This document shows positions 23,884 to 32,083 of a DNA stretch of 64,000 nt, one piece after another. The translations under genes and the position numbers were made by a program. How positions within the stretch are numbered: position 1 is the stretch's first letter; every line of letters starts with the position of its first letter. The notes beneath the pieces were generated by a model, which searched no databases, had not been told where the DNA came from, and saw only the letters and a list, made by a program, of their open reading frames with translations. Origin of the DNA: Streptosporangium sp. NBC_01755 (lineage in GTDB: Bacteria; Actinomycetota; Actinomycetes; Streptosporangiales; Streptosporangiaceae); assembly GCF_035917995.1 (NCBI RefSeq), contig NZ_CP109131.1, forward strand, positions 3,968,001 to 4,032,000, written 5' to 3'.

Positions 23884-24653
23884 CGCCGGTCGCCGAGGCG
23901 AGACGGAGACTGCGGACCGCGCTGGCCGGTGGAGGCCGGGTCGTCGGCACGTTCGTCAAGCTGCCCACCGTCGACAGCGTGGATCTCGCCCGGCAGGCCG
24001 GGTTCGACTTCGTCGTCGTCGATCTGGAGCACTCCTCGCTGCCGGTGGAGACGGTGATCTCCCTGGTGCGACATGCCGCCGCGACGGGCGTCCCGGCCCT
24101 GGTCCGGGTGCCCGTCGTGGATCCGCCGCTGATCAACAGGGTGCTGGAGGCGGGCGCGGCGGGAGTTCAGCTCTCCACGCTGACCGCCGCGGCCGAGACC
24201 GCGGCCCTGGTCGCCGCGGCCCGCTACGCCCCCCACGGGCGACGGAGCATCAGCCTCTCCCATCCGAGCGCGGGCTTCGGCGCCGTGGACCTGGCGACGT
24301 ACCTGGCGGCGGAGGCGGCGGAGCCGCCCCTGCTCGTCGGGCAGATCGAGACCGCCACCACCCGCGACCCGCTGCCGGAGCTGCTGGACGGCCTGGACGT
24401 GGCCTTCGTCGGGACCACCGACCTGGCCGTCAGCCTGGGCCTCCCCGGTGCGGAGGCGCTGCTCGCGCGGGTGGGGGAGATCGTCGACGCGGCCCGTTCC
24501 GTCGGGGTGGCATCGGGCGGCTGGCTCGCCCGCGCGGACGCCGAGTCGGCCGCCGGGAGCGGCCTCGGCGCCGCGCGTTACCTCATCGTCGGCTCGGACC
24601 TGCAGCTCCTCGGTTCGGCCCTGCGCGAGGTAATGGACAAGTGGGATCAATGA
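23880..24653 (+). CDS. HpcH/HpaI family aldolase
   Basis: A 257-aa TIM-barrel aldolase of the class II HpaI/GarL type. VGTFVKLPTVDSVDLARQAGFDFVVVDLEHS is the N-terminal signature, AGAAGVQLSTL and ARYAPHGRRSI follow, QIETA carries the metal-binding Glu, and DVAFVGTTDLAVSLG the later acidic loop. Such enzymes cleave 4-hydroxy-2-oxo acids to pyruvate plus an aldehyde. The GTG start overlaps the amidohydrolase stop. It would provide the last carbon-carbon cleavage of a catabolic pathway. Confidence 0.9.
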   Translation: MTPVAEARRRLRTALAGGGRVVGTFVKLPTVDSVDLARQAGFDFVVVDLEHSSLPVETVISLVRHAAATGVPALVRVPVVDPPLINRVLEAGAAGVQLSTLTAAAETAALVAAARYAPHGRRSISLSHPSAGFGAVDLATYLAAEAAEPPLLVGQIETATTRDPLPELLDGLDVAFVGTTDLAVSLGLPGAEALLARVGEIVDAARSVGVASGGWLARADAESAAGSGLGAARYLIVGSDLQLLGSALREVMDKWDQ

Positions 24654-24664
24654 AAGGAACGCCC

Positions 24665-25036
24665 GTGTTCAACCAGCGGCTGTACGCCACCGCCGTCAAC
24701 TGGGACGACATCCCCGCCACCGAGATCCGGCCGGGTGTCCGGCGCAAGGTGTACTCCACTGACGAGACCATGCTCGCCTGGCACGAACTGGCCGTCGGCA
24801 TGACGCTCAACCCGCACAAGCACGACGACTTCGACCAGCTCGTGCTGATCCTGCAGGGCAGGTGCAACTACTACGTCGACGGCGTGCCGCACGAGATGTC
24901 CGCGGGTTCGATGATGCTGGTCCCCCGGGGGTCCGAGCACTACGTCGAGCCCACCGAGGGGCCGTGCGTCAACGTTGACGTGTTCAGCCCCCCGCGGGCG
25001 GACTTCGGCGACTCCGTCTGGCTGCCCGGGAGCTAG
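24665..25036 (+). CDS. Cupin domain protein
   Basis: A 123-aa single cupin. Motif 1 is HKHDDFDQLVLILQGR (two His, with Asp/Gln in place of the usual Glu) and motif 2 is AGSMMLVPRGSEHYVEP (C-terminal His). The GTG at 24665 is placed 6 bases after AAAGGA; an ATG at 24650 lies upstream of that site and is less likely. Cupins in catabolic operons act as metal-dependent isomerases, small dioxygenases or sensors. The role here is open. Confidence 0.8.
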   Translation: MFNQRLYATAVNWDDIPATEIRPGVRRKVYSTDETMLAWHELAVGMTLNPHKHDDFDQLVLILQGRCNYYVDGVPHEMSAGSMMLVPRGSEHYVEPTEGPCVNVDVFSPPRADFGDSVWLPGS

Positions 25037-25056
25037 CATCCCGGCCGGCCCGGAGG

Positions 25057-26160
25057 CTACAGCCCGAAGTCGGCCTTCCTGATCAGGCAGTGCACTCCCT
25101 TGACCTGGTCGACGACCTGGCTGATCTCGAAGTCGGCCGCCGCACTGAGGTAGGCGAGCGCCCTTGAGGGTTCCATGCCCTGGGTGAGTTCGAGGAACGT
25201 CACGGCTGCCCGTACGGCACGCCGCATGGCCTCGTTGAGGTCTGTGTGCAGGCCGACGGGGAGCCAGTGGGTCGAGGTCTCGGCGAACGGCTCGCCGAGC
25301 GCGCCGAGGAGCGTGCCGGCCTCCTCGGCGGGGATCACCGACAGGCGCAGCGTGGCGCGCAGCGGTGCCTCAAGCGCCGTCAGGGCGACCTCGCCGTCGC
25401 CCTGGGCGTAGTGCGGATCGCCCGCGTAGAACCCGGCACCCGGGACCTGTACCGGCAGGTAGAGGCTGGACCCGACCCGCAGCTCGTTGATGTCGAGGTT
25501 CCCGCCGAAGGAGCCGGGCGGCACCGAGTGGACCGGGTCGCCGGTGTCGACCGCCACCCCCATCAGGCCCAGGAACGGGGCGAGCGGGAAGCGCGCCGCC
25601 CGCCCCGTGCCGAACGGGATGACGCCGTGCAGGCGCCCGGCCTCCTCGACCACCTCGGTGAAGACGCAGACGCTGTTGTACTCCCGTGCGCCGTCCGTGA
25701 GCGGGCCGGTGTCGGCGGCGGTCTCGGGGAACTCCTCGGGGAGCGCGCCGTAGCCGTGCCTGCTGCTGATGAACCCGTACGGCGCCCGGATCAGCAGGCT
25801 GAGCACGTCGATCCTGAGCACGTCGCCGGGTCGTGCCCCGGCGACGGAGATCGGTCCTGTCACCACGTGCGGGCCGTCGTTGTCGTAGTCGTGGGCGACG
25901 TCGGACGCGGCCAGGTCGCGTGCGTCGGTGAGCACCCGGTCGGCGCCGACGCCGAACCCCGCGAGGTAGGAGACCGGATCACGGCCCTGGTCCTCCAGGA
26001 TTCCCTCGTGACTGAGAGTATCGATGGTGACGGTGTCGCCGGACTCGACGTGGAGCACGTGCTGGTGATCGCGGTTGGGCAGCAGGCCCCAGAGGCTGGT
26101 GTCCGGGCTGGTGGGGAGGTAGTGGGAACCATCGATGCGGCCGGTCTTCGGCTGGAGCAT
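25057..26160 (-). CDS. Acetamidase/formamidase family protein
   Basis: A 367-aa member of the FmdA/AmdA family. It has the N-terminal HVLHVESGDTVTIDTLSHEG, the conserved GPISVAGARPGDVLRIDVL, a GGNLDINELRVGSSLYLPVQVPGAGFYAGDPHYAQGDGEV block containing the metal/active-site residues, and the C-terminal TQGMEPSRALAYLSAAADFEISQVVD. It hydrolyses formamide, acetamide or short amides to ammonia and acid. GGAGGGA lies just before the ATG. It converges with the cupin operon and diverges from the Rieske operon across operator copy C. This suggests that amide or formamide release is part of the pathway. Confidence 0.92.
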   Translation of the reverse strand: MLQPKTGRIDGSHYLPTSPDTSLWGLLPNRDHQHVLHVESGDTVTIDTLSHEGILEDQGRDPVSYLAGFGVGADRVLTDARDLAASDVAHDYDNDGPHVVTGPISVAGARPGDVLRIDVLSLLIRAPYGFISSRHGYGALPEEFPETAADTGPLTDGAREYNSVCVFTEVVEEAGRLHGVIPFGTGRAARFPLAPFLGLMGVAVDTGDPVHSVPPGSFGGNLDINELRVGSSLYLPVQVPGAGFYAGDPHYAQGDGEVALTALEAPLRATLRLSVIPAEEAGTLLGALGEPFAETSTHWLPVGLHTDLNEAMRRAVRAAVTFLELTQGMEPSRALAYLSAAADFEISQVVDQVKGVHCLIRKADFGL

Positions 26161-26267
26161 TGTCCCTCCACGGGGGATACGTCGCTGTCACCGGCTGAGA
26201 AAACTCGACAGGTGTTGCGTCGTCGTTAACGGGGAGTAACCGAAGATTTCGGTGCGAAGACTGGCAC

Positions 26268-26320
26268 TTGACACCGCGAGGGCGCGGTAGCAGCATCACA
26301 TAGCGAGATGGCATCTCGAA
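26268..26320. promoter_or_regulatory. Operator copy C (best palindrome) between formamidase and Rieske operon
   Basis: AGCGAGATGGCATCTCGAA (26302-26320) contains the perfect 15-bp palindrome CGAGATGGCATCTCG. TTGACA at 26268-26273 lies 28 bases upstream, so bound protein would cover the -10/+1 zone of a rightward promoter. It serves the divergent formamidase and Rieske genes. Confidence 0.65.
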
Positions 26321-26357
26321 TTCTCGTTCAAAGTCCGTAGGAAGGCCAGGCGCCGCG

Positions 26358-27653
26358 ATGACGCAGCTGACACAGGGATATCCGCTCTCCTCCCTCGTGA
26401 AGGAGGACGGGGAGGCGTTGTCGTTCAAGGTGCACAGATCCGCCTACCGGTCCCAGGAGGTCTTCCAGGAGGAGATCTCCAAGATCTGGGGGCACACCTG
26501 GCTCTACCTCGGCCACGAGACGGAGATCCCCAAGGCGGGTGACTTCAAGACGAGGACCCTCGGCGGGCGCCCGCTGATCTTCTGCCGCGACTCCTCCGGC
26601 GAGATCCAGGTCTTCCTCAACTCCTGCACCCATCGGGGCACCGTGCTGTGCCGCCACAGCGAGGGCAACACGAAGTTCTTCCAGTGCTTCTACCACGCGT
26701 GGGTGTTCAGCAACTCGGGTGATCTCTCGGCGCTGCCCGGCGACGACGCGTACGTCGACGTGCCGGAGTTCCGCGAGGCGATGAGGCTGCGCTCCGTGCC
26801 CAGGGTCCAGAGCCACGAGGGTTTCGTGTTCATCGCCTTCGACCCGGACGTGCCCGACCTGATGACCCACCTCGGCAAGGCCGCCCACTACATGTCGCTG
26901 ACCGCGAGGATCGGCCCCGCGGGCATGGAGACCGTGCCCGGGGTGCAGCTGTACTCGGTCAAGGGCAACTGGAAGCTCGCGGTCGAGAACGCGATGGACG
27001 GCTACCACTTCGCGCCCACCCACAACACCTTCGTGGGCTACCTGCGCGAGACCGGCTTCGCGGTCACCGACGACGACCAGTACGCCTACGACCTCGGCGG
27101 CGGCCACGGACTGCTCATCCTGACCGGCCACAACGGGCGGATCGGCATGGTCTGGGAGCCGAGGTTCGGCGAGGCGGAGAAGGATCGCACCGTCGCCAAG
27201 CGCCAGGAGATGGAAGACCGGCTCGGCCCCGAGCTCGCCAAGGAGATCGCCGACGCCAGCCGCATCCTCTTCGTCTTCCCCAACCTGCTCCTGTTCGACC
27301 TGGAGGCGCTGACCATCCGCCAGATCGATCCGGTCGCAGCCGACCAGACCAGCGTGCGGGCCTGGCAGTTCGTCGAGGTGGACGAGCCCGCAGAGGTGCG
27401 GGCACTGCGGATCAAGACGATGGTCAGCTTCGTCGGCCCCGGCGGCCTCGCCACGCCGGACGACATCGAGGCGTACGAGGCGGTGCAGCGCGGTATCGAG
27501 GCGACCGCGAACGCGGCGGACCCAGGCTTCGACTGGAGCGACATGTCGCGCGGCATGGCCAACGAGCAAAAGGGCAACCAGGGCCGTTCCATCGACGAGG
27601 GCGCGATGCGCAGCTTCTGGCGTCACTGGGCCGGCGTCGTGGGCCGGGACTGA
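26358..27653 (+). CDS. Rieske non-heme iron ring-hydroxylating oxygenase, alpha subunit
   Basis: A 431-aa protein. The Rieske [2Fe-2S] ligands are Cys90-x-His92 and Cys110-x2-His113 (SCTHRGTVLC; FQCFYHAW). The catalytic domain has NWKLAVENAMDGYHFAPTH with Glu210, bridging Asp214, His217 and His222, and a later Asp-rich C-terminal helix. This is the standard large subunit of aromatic ring-hydroxylating dioxygenases. GTAGGAAGG precedes the ATG by about 11 bases. The beta subunit follows within the operon; electrons would come from the ferredoxin/reductase pair at 19.3-20.6 kb. Confidence 0.94.
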   Translation: MTQLTQGYPLSSLVKEDGEALSFKVHRSAYRSQEVFQEEISKIWGHTWLYLGHETEIPKAGDFKTRTLGGRPLIFCRDSSGEIQVFLNSCTHRGTVLCRHSEGNTKFFQCFYHAWVFSNSGDLSALPGDDAYVDVPEFREAMRLRSVPRVQSHEGFVFIAFDPDVPDLMTHLGKAAHYMSLTARIGPAGMETVPGVQLYSVKGNWKLAVENAMDGYHFAPTHNTFVGYLRETGFAVTDDDQYAYDLGGGHGLLILTGHNGRIGMVWEPRFGEAEKDRTVAKRQEMEDRLGPELAKEIADASRILFVFPNLLLFDLEALTIRQIDPVAADQTSVRAWQFVEVDEPAEVRALRIKTMVSFVGPGGLATPDDIEAYEAVQRGIEATANAADPGFDWSDMSRGMANEQKGNQGRSIDEGAMRSFWRHWAGVVGRD

Positions 27654-27702
27654 GCGGGCCGGGACCGAGTCGATGGACGGTAAGAAGAGTAAGGAGAGCG
27701 CC

Positions 27703-28191
27703 GTGGGCGGCAGGACCATCACCCGGCACGAGGTGGAGGACTTCCTCTATCGCGAGGCGTCGCTGCTCGACGAGTGGCGCCTCGACGAGTGGTTCACCCT
27801 CTTCGAGGAGGGCGGACGCATGGAGGTCGCCACCACCGACTGGAAGGGCTGGGACAGCGCCTCGGCCGGCTCCTTCATGTGTGACGACTACGACCTCATC
27901 AAGGCCAGGGTGAAGCGGCTCAAGAGCCGTAAGGCGCACGCGGAGAACCCGCACTCCAGGACCCACCGGATGATCTCCAACGTGATCATCCTGGAACAGG
28001 GCGACAAAACGGTCTGGGTGAGTGCCAACTTCATCATCCACCGCTACCGCGACGGCGGGGCCTACAGCTACGTGGGCCGCTACGAGCACGTCCTGCTGGT
28101 CGAGGACGAGGGGCTCCGCTTCAGGCTCCGCAGGTCGATTCCCGCCATGGAGGCCATGGACGCGGGCGCACGACTGAGCTTCATCCTCTGA
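27703..28191 (+). CDS. Aromatic-ring-hydroxylating dioxygenase, beta subunit
   Basis: A 162-aa SnoaL/NTF2-fold small subunit: HEVEDFLYREASLLDEWRLDEWFTLFEEGGRMEV at the N-terminus, RMISNVIILEQGDKTVWVSANFIIHRYRDG and GRYEHVLLVEDEGLRFRLRRSI at the C-terminus. GTG 27703 is preferred because AAGGAG lies 6 bases upstream; ATG 27673 would add 10 charged residues without an RBS. Its TGA overlaps the ATG of the next gene. It forms the alpha3-beta3 oxygenase with the upstream protein. Confidence 0.9.
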   Translation: MGGRTITRHEVEDFLYREASLLDEWRLDEWFTLFEEGGRMEVATTDWKGWDSASAGSFMCDDYDLIKARVKRLKSRKAHAENPHSRTHRMISNVIILEQGDKTVWVSANFIIHRYRDGGAYSYVGRYEHVLLVEDEGLRFRLRRSIPAMEAMDAGARLSFIL

Positions 28192-28484
28192 TGATCAAGC
28201 ACATGCTGGTCTTCCGCTTCAAGGAGGACGTGCCGGCCGAGACGGTCGCGGCGGTCCTGGCGGAGCTGGAGACGTTCCCCGGCAAGTATCCGGCCATGCG
28301 CGACTGGGCCTGCGGTCCCAACGTCAGCACGCGCGACACGAGCATGACGCACGGCTTCGTCGTCGGGTTCGACTCCGAGCAGGAGTTGCTGGACTACCTG
28401 CACAGCTCCTCGCACGAGGAGTTCGTACGGCTGCGCTGGCGGCCGGTGATCGAGCGGCAGGCCATCGTCAGCTTCCACTGCTGA
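28191..28484 (+). CDS. Dabb (stress-responsive alpha/beta barrel) domain protein
   Basis: A 97-aa protein. MIKHMLVFRFKEDVPAETVAAVLAELETFPGKYPAM, then FVVGFDSEQELLDYLHSSSHEEFV with a closing strand, is the dimeric ferredoxin-like Dabb fold. It begins inside the stop codon of the beta subunit gene. Dabb proteins in such operons may act as small isomerases/cyclases or as accessory proteins. The fold is clear; the activity is not. Confidence 0.85.
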   Translation: MIKHMLVFRFKEDVPAETVAAVLAELETFPGKYPAMRDWACGPNVSTRDTSMTHGFVVGFDSEQELLDYLHSSSHEEFVRLRWRPVIERQAIVSFHC

Positions 28485-28524
28485 CCCCGCCGCGCCGCGA
28501 CGCCCGCGCCGACACCACACGACG

Positions 28525-28562
28525 AGCACGTCACGAAGGACCAAGCACGTCACGAAGGACCA
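28525..28562. repeat. 19-bp direct tandem duplication
   Basis: AGCACGTCACGAAGGACCA occurs at 28525-28543 and 28544-28562, directly before the ribosome-binding region of the VOC gene. Each copy contains a GAAGGA that resembles the Shine-Dalgarno element. Confidence 0.9.
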
Positions 28563-28583
28563 AGAAGGAATGAGGAAGGCACC

Positions 28584-29471
28584 ATGACAGCTGACGCCCG
28601 TCCCCGGGCACCGTACGGGATGGAGTACGCCCGGATCGCGGTGCCGGATATGGCCGCGACCATTGAGTTCCTCCAGTATCACGTGGGTCTCCAGCTTGAA
28701 CAGCACGACGACGAGTACGCCTACCTCCGTGCCGACATCGAGCACCACTGCGTGGAACTGCTCCACGAGCCCGGCAGGGAGACGTCGCACACGGTCGCGA
28801 TCGGCTTCAGCGTGGAGTTCGACGAGATCCTCGACGACCTGAGGGAGAGGGTGATCGCGGCGGGGCTGGAGGTGCTGCCCCTGCAGGATCGGATGAAGGG
28901 CCTGTGCCAGCGCGGCTTCGGTGTGAGCGACCCGAACGGGCTGATCGTGGAGCTGTTCACCGAGTTCCAGGAGTACGCCGAGGCTCCTGTCATCGAGCTG
29001 CGCCCGCTCGACCTCGTGCACCCCTTCATCGCCACCGACAGGTACGACGAGTCCCTGGCCTTCTACACCGGGGTGCTCGGCTTCATGGCCTCCGACTACG
29101 TCGGGGACGGCACCGTGTTCCTGCGGGCCGAGGACCGTTACCACCACAGCCTGGCCCTGCAGCGCAACAACGAGTACTACGTCGCCCACCTGTGCTTCAT
29201 GATGAAGAGCCTCGACCACGTCATGCGCGGCAGGGCGCGCGCCCTGTACAAGGGCGTGCCGATCGCGTCCGACATGGTCAACCACTCCGCGTCGACCTCG
29301 ATCGCCTTCTACATGTTCGACCCCAAGCACGGGCCCAGGTTCGAGCTGTGCGACGGTCACCGGGTCTTCACCCCCGAGGAGCACGAGACGCACCGGCCCC
29401 GCAGGATGGCCCTCGACCCGCGCAACATCGACGTCTGGCGCGCCGCCGCCGACGACTGGGGCCGCTTCTGA
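28584..29471 (+). CDS. Two-domain VOC protein, extradiol dioxygenase-like
   Basis: A 295-aa protein with two vicinal-oxygen-chelate domains (about 12-135 and 145-285). The second domain carries residues placed like type I extradiol dioxygenase ligands: His in LDLVHPFIATDRYDESLAFY, His in YYVAHLCFMM, and Glu in GPRFELCDGHR. Acid/base-type His residues lie near YHHSLALQ. GAGGAAG precedes the ATG. It ends the Rieske operon, so ring cleavage of the diol made by the Rieske enzyme is the natural hypothesis. No cis-diol dehydrogenase is visible nearby. Confidence 0.85.
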   Translation: MTADARPRAPYGMEYARIAVPDMAATIEFLQYHVGLQLEQHDDEYAYLRADIEHHCVELLHEPGRETSHTVAIGFSVEFDEILDDLRERVIAAGLEVLPLQDRMKGLCQRGFGVSDPNGLIVELFTEFQEYAEAPVIELRPLDLVHPFIATDRYDESLAFYTGVLGFMASDYVGDGTVFLRAEDRYHHSLALQRNNEYYVAHLCFMMKSLDHVMRGRARALYKGVPIASDMVNHSASTSIAFYMFDPKHGPRFELCDGHRVFTPEEHETHRPRRMALDPRNIDVWRAAADDWGRF

Positions 29472-29494
29472 GCGGTGTTCCCGAACGGAGAAGG

Positions 29495-29531
29495 CGAGGA
29501 GCCCCGGCCTGTGGCAGGACGGGGCTCCTCG
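29495..29531. terminator. Bidirectional terminator between converging genes
   Basis: CGAGGAGCCCCG (29495-29506) pairs perfectly with CGGGGCTCCTCG (29520-29531), followed by TTTCTCG. It lies between the VOC stop and the converging secreted protein gene. Confidence 0.85.
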
Positions 29532-29548
29532 TTTCTCGTCAGGTACGT

Positions 29549-30106
29549 TCAGCGAACGATCTTGGTCTTGACCTTCTTCACGAAGTACCAGCTCTTGGTG
29601 CCCAGGCGCTCCAGCTCGTCCCGGGAGAGGGTCTCGGCCCCGGTCGGGACGTCGTAGGAGTCGACGCCCAGGATGGCCTCGGCGGTTCGCCCCGACTTCT
29701 TGCCGAGCTTCACCGTGATCTTCATGGTCTCGTATTCATCGACATCAACGGCGTAGGGGGTCCAGCACCAGAAGCCGTCTTGGTAGTTGTCGCATTCCGT
29801 GCCCTTGGCCGCGGAGACCGAGGTGATTTTGGAGTGCTTGGGCAGCAGGCCGCCCATGAAGAAGTAGTCGGCCTTGTAGGGGCCCTTGTTGACGGCCTTG
29901 ATGGTGTAAGTGATTTTTCCGCCGGACCTGACCTTCTTCGGCGCGGAGACGCTGACCGCGAAGGAGGCGTACGGTTCGTCCGCTGACTTGACCGCCGCCG
30001 TCGGCGCCTGCGTGGAAGCGGCGGAGGCGGGGGTGGTGAGCAGCATGCCGCCGGCCAGCGGGGCGACCAGAGCAAGAGCGACGATCTTGGAGATCGGGTG
30101 GCGCAT
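29549..30106 (-). CDS. Secreted protein, paralog 1 of a three-gene family
   Basis: 185 aa. A Sec signal peptide (MRHPISKIVALALVAPLAGG, ending TTPASA) is followed by an Ig-like DUF11/CARDB-like domain: APKKVRSGGKITYTIKAVNKGPYKADYFFMGGLLPK, then a Cys pair around AAKGTECDNYQDGFWCW. The C-terminus LGTKSWYFVKKVKTKIVR is shared with paralog 3. ATG 30106 is set by GGGAGA; the longer frame has an unrelated Arg-rich start. An extracellular or wall-associated role is likely. The family is not known to me by function. Confidence 0.75.
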   Translation of the reverse strand: MRHPISKIVALALVAPLAGGMLLTTPASAASTQAPTAAVKSADEPYASFAVSVSAPKKVRSGGKITYTIKAVNKGPYKADYFFMGGLLPKHSKITSVSAAKGTECDNYQDGFWCWTPYAVDVDEYETMKITVKLGKKSGRTAEAILGVDSYDVPTGAETLSRDELERLGTKSWYFVKKVKTKIVR

Positions 30107-30270
30107 CGAACGTCTCCCAGCTGAAGAGTCAGTGGGACGCAAGGGGCGTCCCATAAAGTTCCAGCGTTTTACCACATATATAGATGTGGAGAGAAATCAT
30201 ATTTCACTACGATCGTCGCTGTTTTTGGTGATTGCCCCAGGTAGGACGGCGGCACGCGTGGAATTCCTGG

Positions 30271-30816
30271 TTAGCGGAGGACCCGGGTCTTCACCCGCAC
30301 GTACTTGACGTCGCTGCCGATATCGATGCCGTGGATGTCGAAGGTGCCAAGCCCACCTGCGGGAACGTCGATCGAGGCCGAGCCGAATTCGGCGGTCGCG
30401 GTGCCCCTGGCGCTGTTCTTCAGCCAGACCCTGACCTTGATGGTGGCCGACTTCCCGGGGTTCAGGGTGTCGAGCAGGCAGCCCACCTCGCGACCGGAGG
30501 TCTCGCAGTACGATCCGGCGGGCTTGCGGATGACGCGGACCTTGGAGACCTGCGAGGGAAGGTAGCCGCCGACGTAGGCGATGTCGGTGTACCACCTGCC
30601 CACGTTCTTGGTCGTGAGTGTGTAGATGTACGAGTCACCCGCCCAGGCCCTGCGCGGGTAGGTGACGGTCAGCTTCAGCGGCGCGAGCGGCTGGTCGGCG
30701 TGGACCGTCCCCTGCGGGGCGGCGATCTGGGGAGCCGCGGCGTTCGCGGTTCCCGGGGTGAGCAGCATGCCTCCCGCCAGGGCGATGGCGGCGAAGGCGG
30801 TCAGGTGCCGGCGCAT
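30271..30816 (-). CDS. Secreted protein, paralog 2
   Basis: 181 aa. A signal peptide (MRRHLTAFAAIALAGGMLLT, then PGTANA) precedes one Ig-like domain: LKLTVTYPRRAWAGDSYIYTLTTKNVGRWYTDIAYVGGYLPS, a Cys pair (GSYCETSGREVGCLLDTLNPGKSATIKVRVWLK) and the end VKYVRVKTRVLR. It is the most divergent of the three paralogs but keeps the same order of strands, Cys and the basic C-terminal motif. GGAG precedes the ATG at 30816. Confidence 0.72.
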   Translation of the reverse strand: MRRHLTAFAAIALAGGMLLTPGTANAAAPQIAAPQGTVHADQPLAPLKLTVTYPRRAWAGDSYIYTLTTKNVGRWYTDIAYVGGYLPSQVSKVRVIRKPAGSYCETSGREVGCLLDTLNPGKSATIKVRVWLKNSARGTATAEFGSASIDVPAGGLGTFDIHGIDIGSDVKYVRVKTRVLR

Positions 30817-30996
30817 TTCTTTACTCCAGTCGGAATTCGGTGATCCCCCGTTGGTTACTGCGACCAGCATGCGGGGGCCCACTTGGAAAACCCTTGTGAC
30901 TGACTGGCCGGCCGAACGGTGAGCAGGTGGACGACGCACAGGGGGCCGCCGAACGGCGACTCCCGACTCTCGTCAGGCCGAGGCTGGAGTCGTTCT

Positions 30997-31023
30997 GTGA
31001 GTTCCGTGAGTTCCGTGAGTTCC
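30997..31023. repeat. 9-bp tandem repeat GTGAGTTCC x3
   Basis: Three perfect copies lie in the 369-base gene-free spacer 30817-31185 between secreted paralogs 2 and 3. I see no convincing gene in that spacer; upstream of paralog 2 its end at 30817-30900 probably holds that gene's promoter. Confidence 0.85.
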
Positions 31024-31185
31024 GGGAATGAGGGCCGGGACGCCGTGTCGGCTGGGACCGTCGCCGAGGGCGCTCGTGCCGACCTCGGTCAGTGCCGGGG
31101 AGGCCGATGAAGCCGGGCGTGCGGGACAGGACCCAGGCCGCCCTCTACGCGGTGCGGAACGGCCTGGCCTGACCAGCGTGCCGGG

Positions 31186-31911
31186 TCAGATGTCCTTCTT
31201 CTCCTCGCGCCGGCCCGGCGGTGGCGGCGGCGGCGGGGGAGGCGGCGGTGGTGGCGGGGTGTAGGTCCTGCCCCCTCCGCTCTTGGGCTTGGGCTTGGGT
31301 GGCGCGGGGTGGACGATCTTGGTTTTCACTGTCTTGAGGTAGTACCAGTTGGGGAAGGCCAGTCGCTTCCACTCATCGCGGCCAAGCTCGCCGCCCCCGG
31401 TCGGGACGTTCCAGGTGTCGGCACCGAGCCTGGCGACCGCGGTGCCCTTGGTCCGCTTGTTGAGCTTGATCCAGATGCGCACCGTCTCCGACTCGCCCTT
31501 GTCGAGGGCCCAGGGGGTCACGCACCAGAAGCCGTCGGTGTAGAAGTCGCAGTCGGTGCCCTTCGGACCCTTGTAGTAGACGGTGCGGCTGATGCCTTTG
31601 GGCAGGAGGGTCCCTCCCACGTAGAAGTAGTCGGCCTTCTGCGGTCCCCGGTTGGTGACCTTGACCTCGTACATGAACTCGCTGCCGTTCCTGACCCGTT
31701 TCGGGGCCTTCACCGAGACCTTGAAAGCAGACCAGGGCCTGTCCTGCCTCGTCGCGGACGGGGTCGCGGCCGAAACGTCCGTGCGGGTTGCCGACGGGAC
31801 GTTGGAGGAGGCCGGGGACTGCGCGTTCGCGGCGGCGGAGGAGGCACTGGGGACGATCGCGAGTGGAGTGATGAGGCCGAGACCTAGGAGCGTGCCGAAG
31901 CTTCGGCGCAT
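31186..31911 (-). CDS. Secreted protein, paralog 3 with polyproline tail
   Basis: 241 aa. It has a signal peptide (MRRSFGTLLGLGLITPLAIV), a Ser/Ala/Thr-rich linker, then the same Ig-like domain as paralog 1: APKRVRNGSEFMYEVKVTNRGPQKADYFYVGG, the Cys pair in KGTDCDFYTDGFWC, and PNWYYLKTVKTKIVH. It differs by a C-terminal extension with a KPKPK stretch and 14 consecutive prolines, ending RREEKKDI. The polyproline comes from a GGC/GGT-rich run, likely made by slippage. It diverges from the kinase-WD40 gene. Confidence 0.75.
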   Translation of the reverse strand: MRRSFGTLLGLGLITPLAIVPSASSAAANAQSPASSNVPSATRTDVSAATPSATRQDRPWSAFKVSVKAPKRVRNGSEFMYEVKVTNRGPQKADYFYVGGTLLPKGISRTVYYKGPKGTDCDFYTDGFWCVTPWALDKGESETVRIWIKLNKRTKGTAVARLGADTWNVPTGGGELGRDEWKRLAFPNWYYLKTVKTKIVHPAPPKPKPKSGGGRTYTPPPPPPPPPPPPPPGRREEKKDI

Positions 31912-32083
31912 GGGCGTCTCCGCACGAGCTAGGGGTGACCGTAGTCACCATTTGTTTCAACGATTATGACTTAAGTAGGACACGCCAGAAGAGCGAATGA
32001 TCTACCTGAAGATTAGTTATTTGCGTATCTTTGGTGACTCGGGGACAGCGGCGGTTCACAGGCTGGACAAAGGGGAGGCTCAG

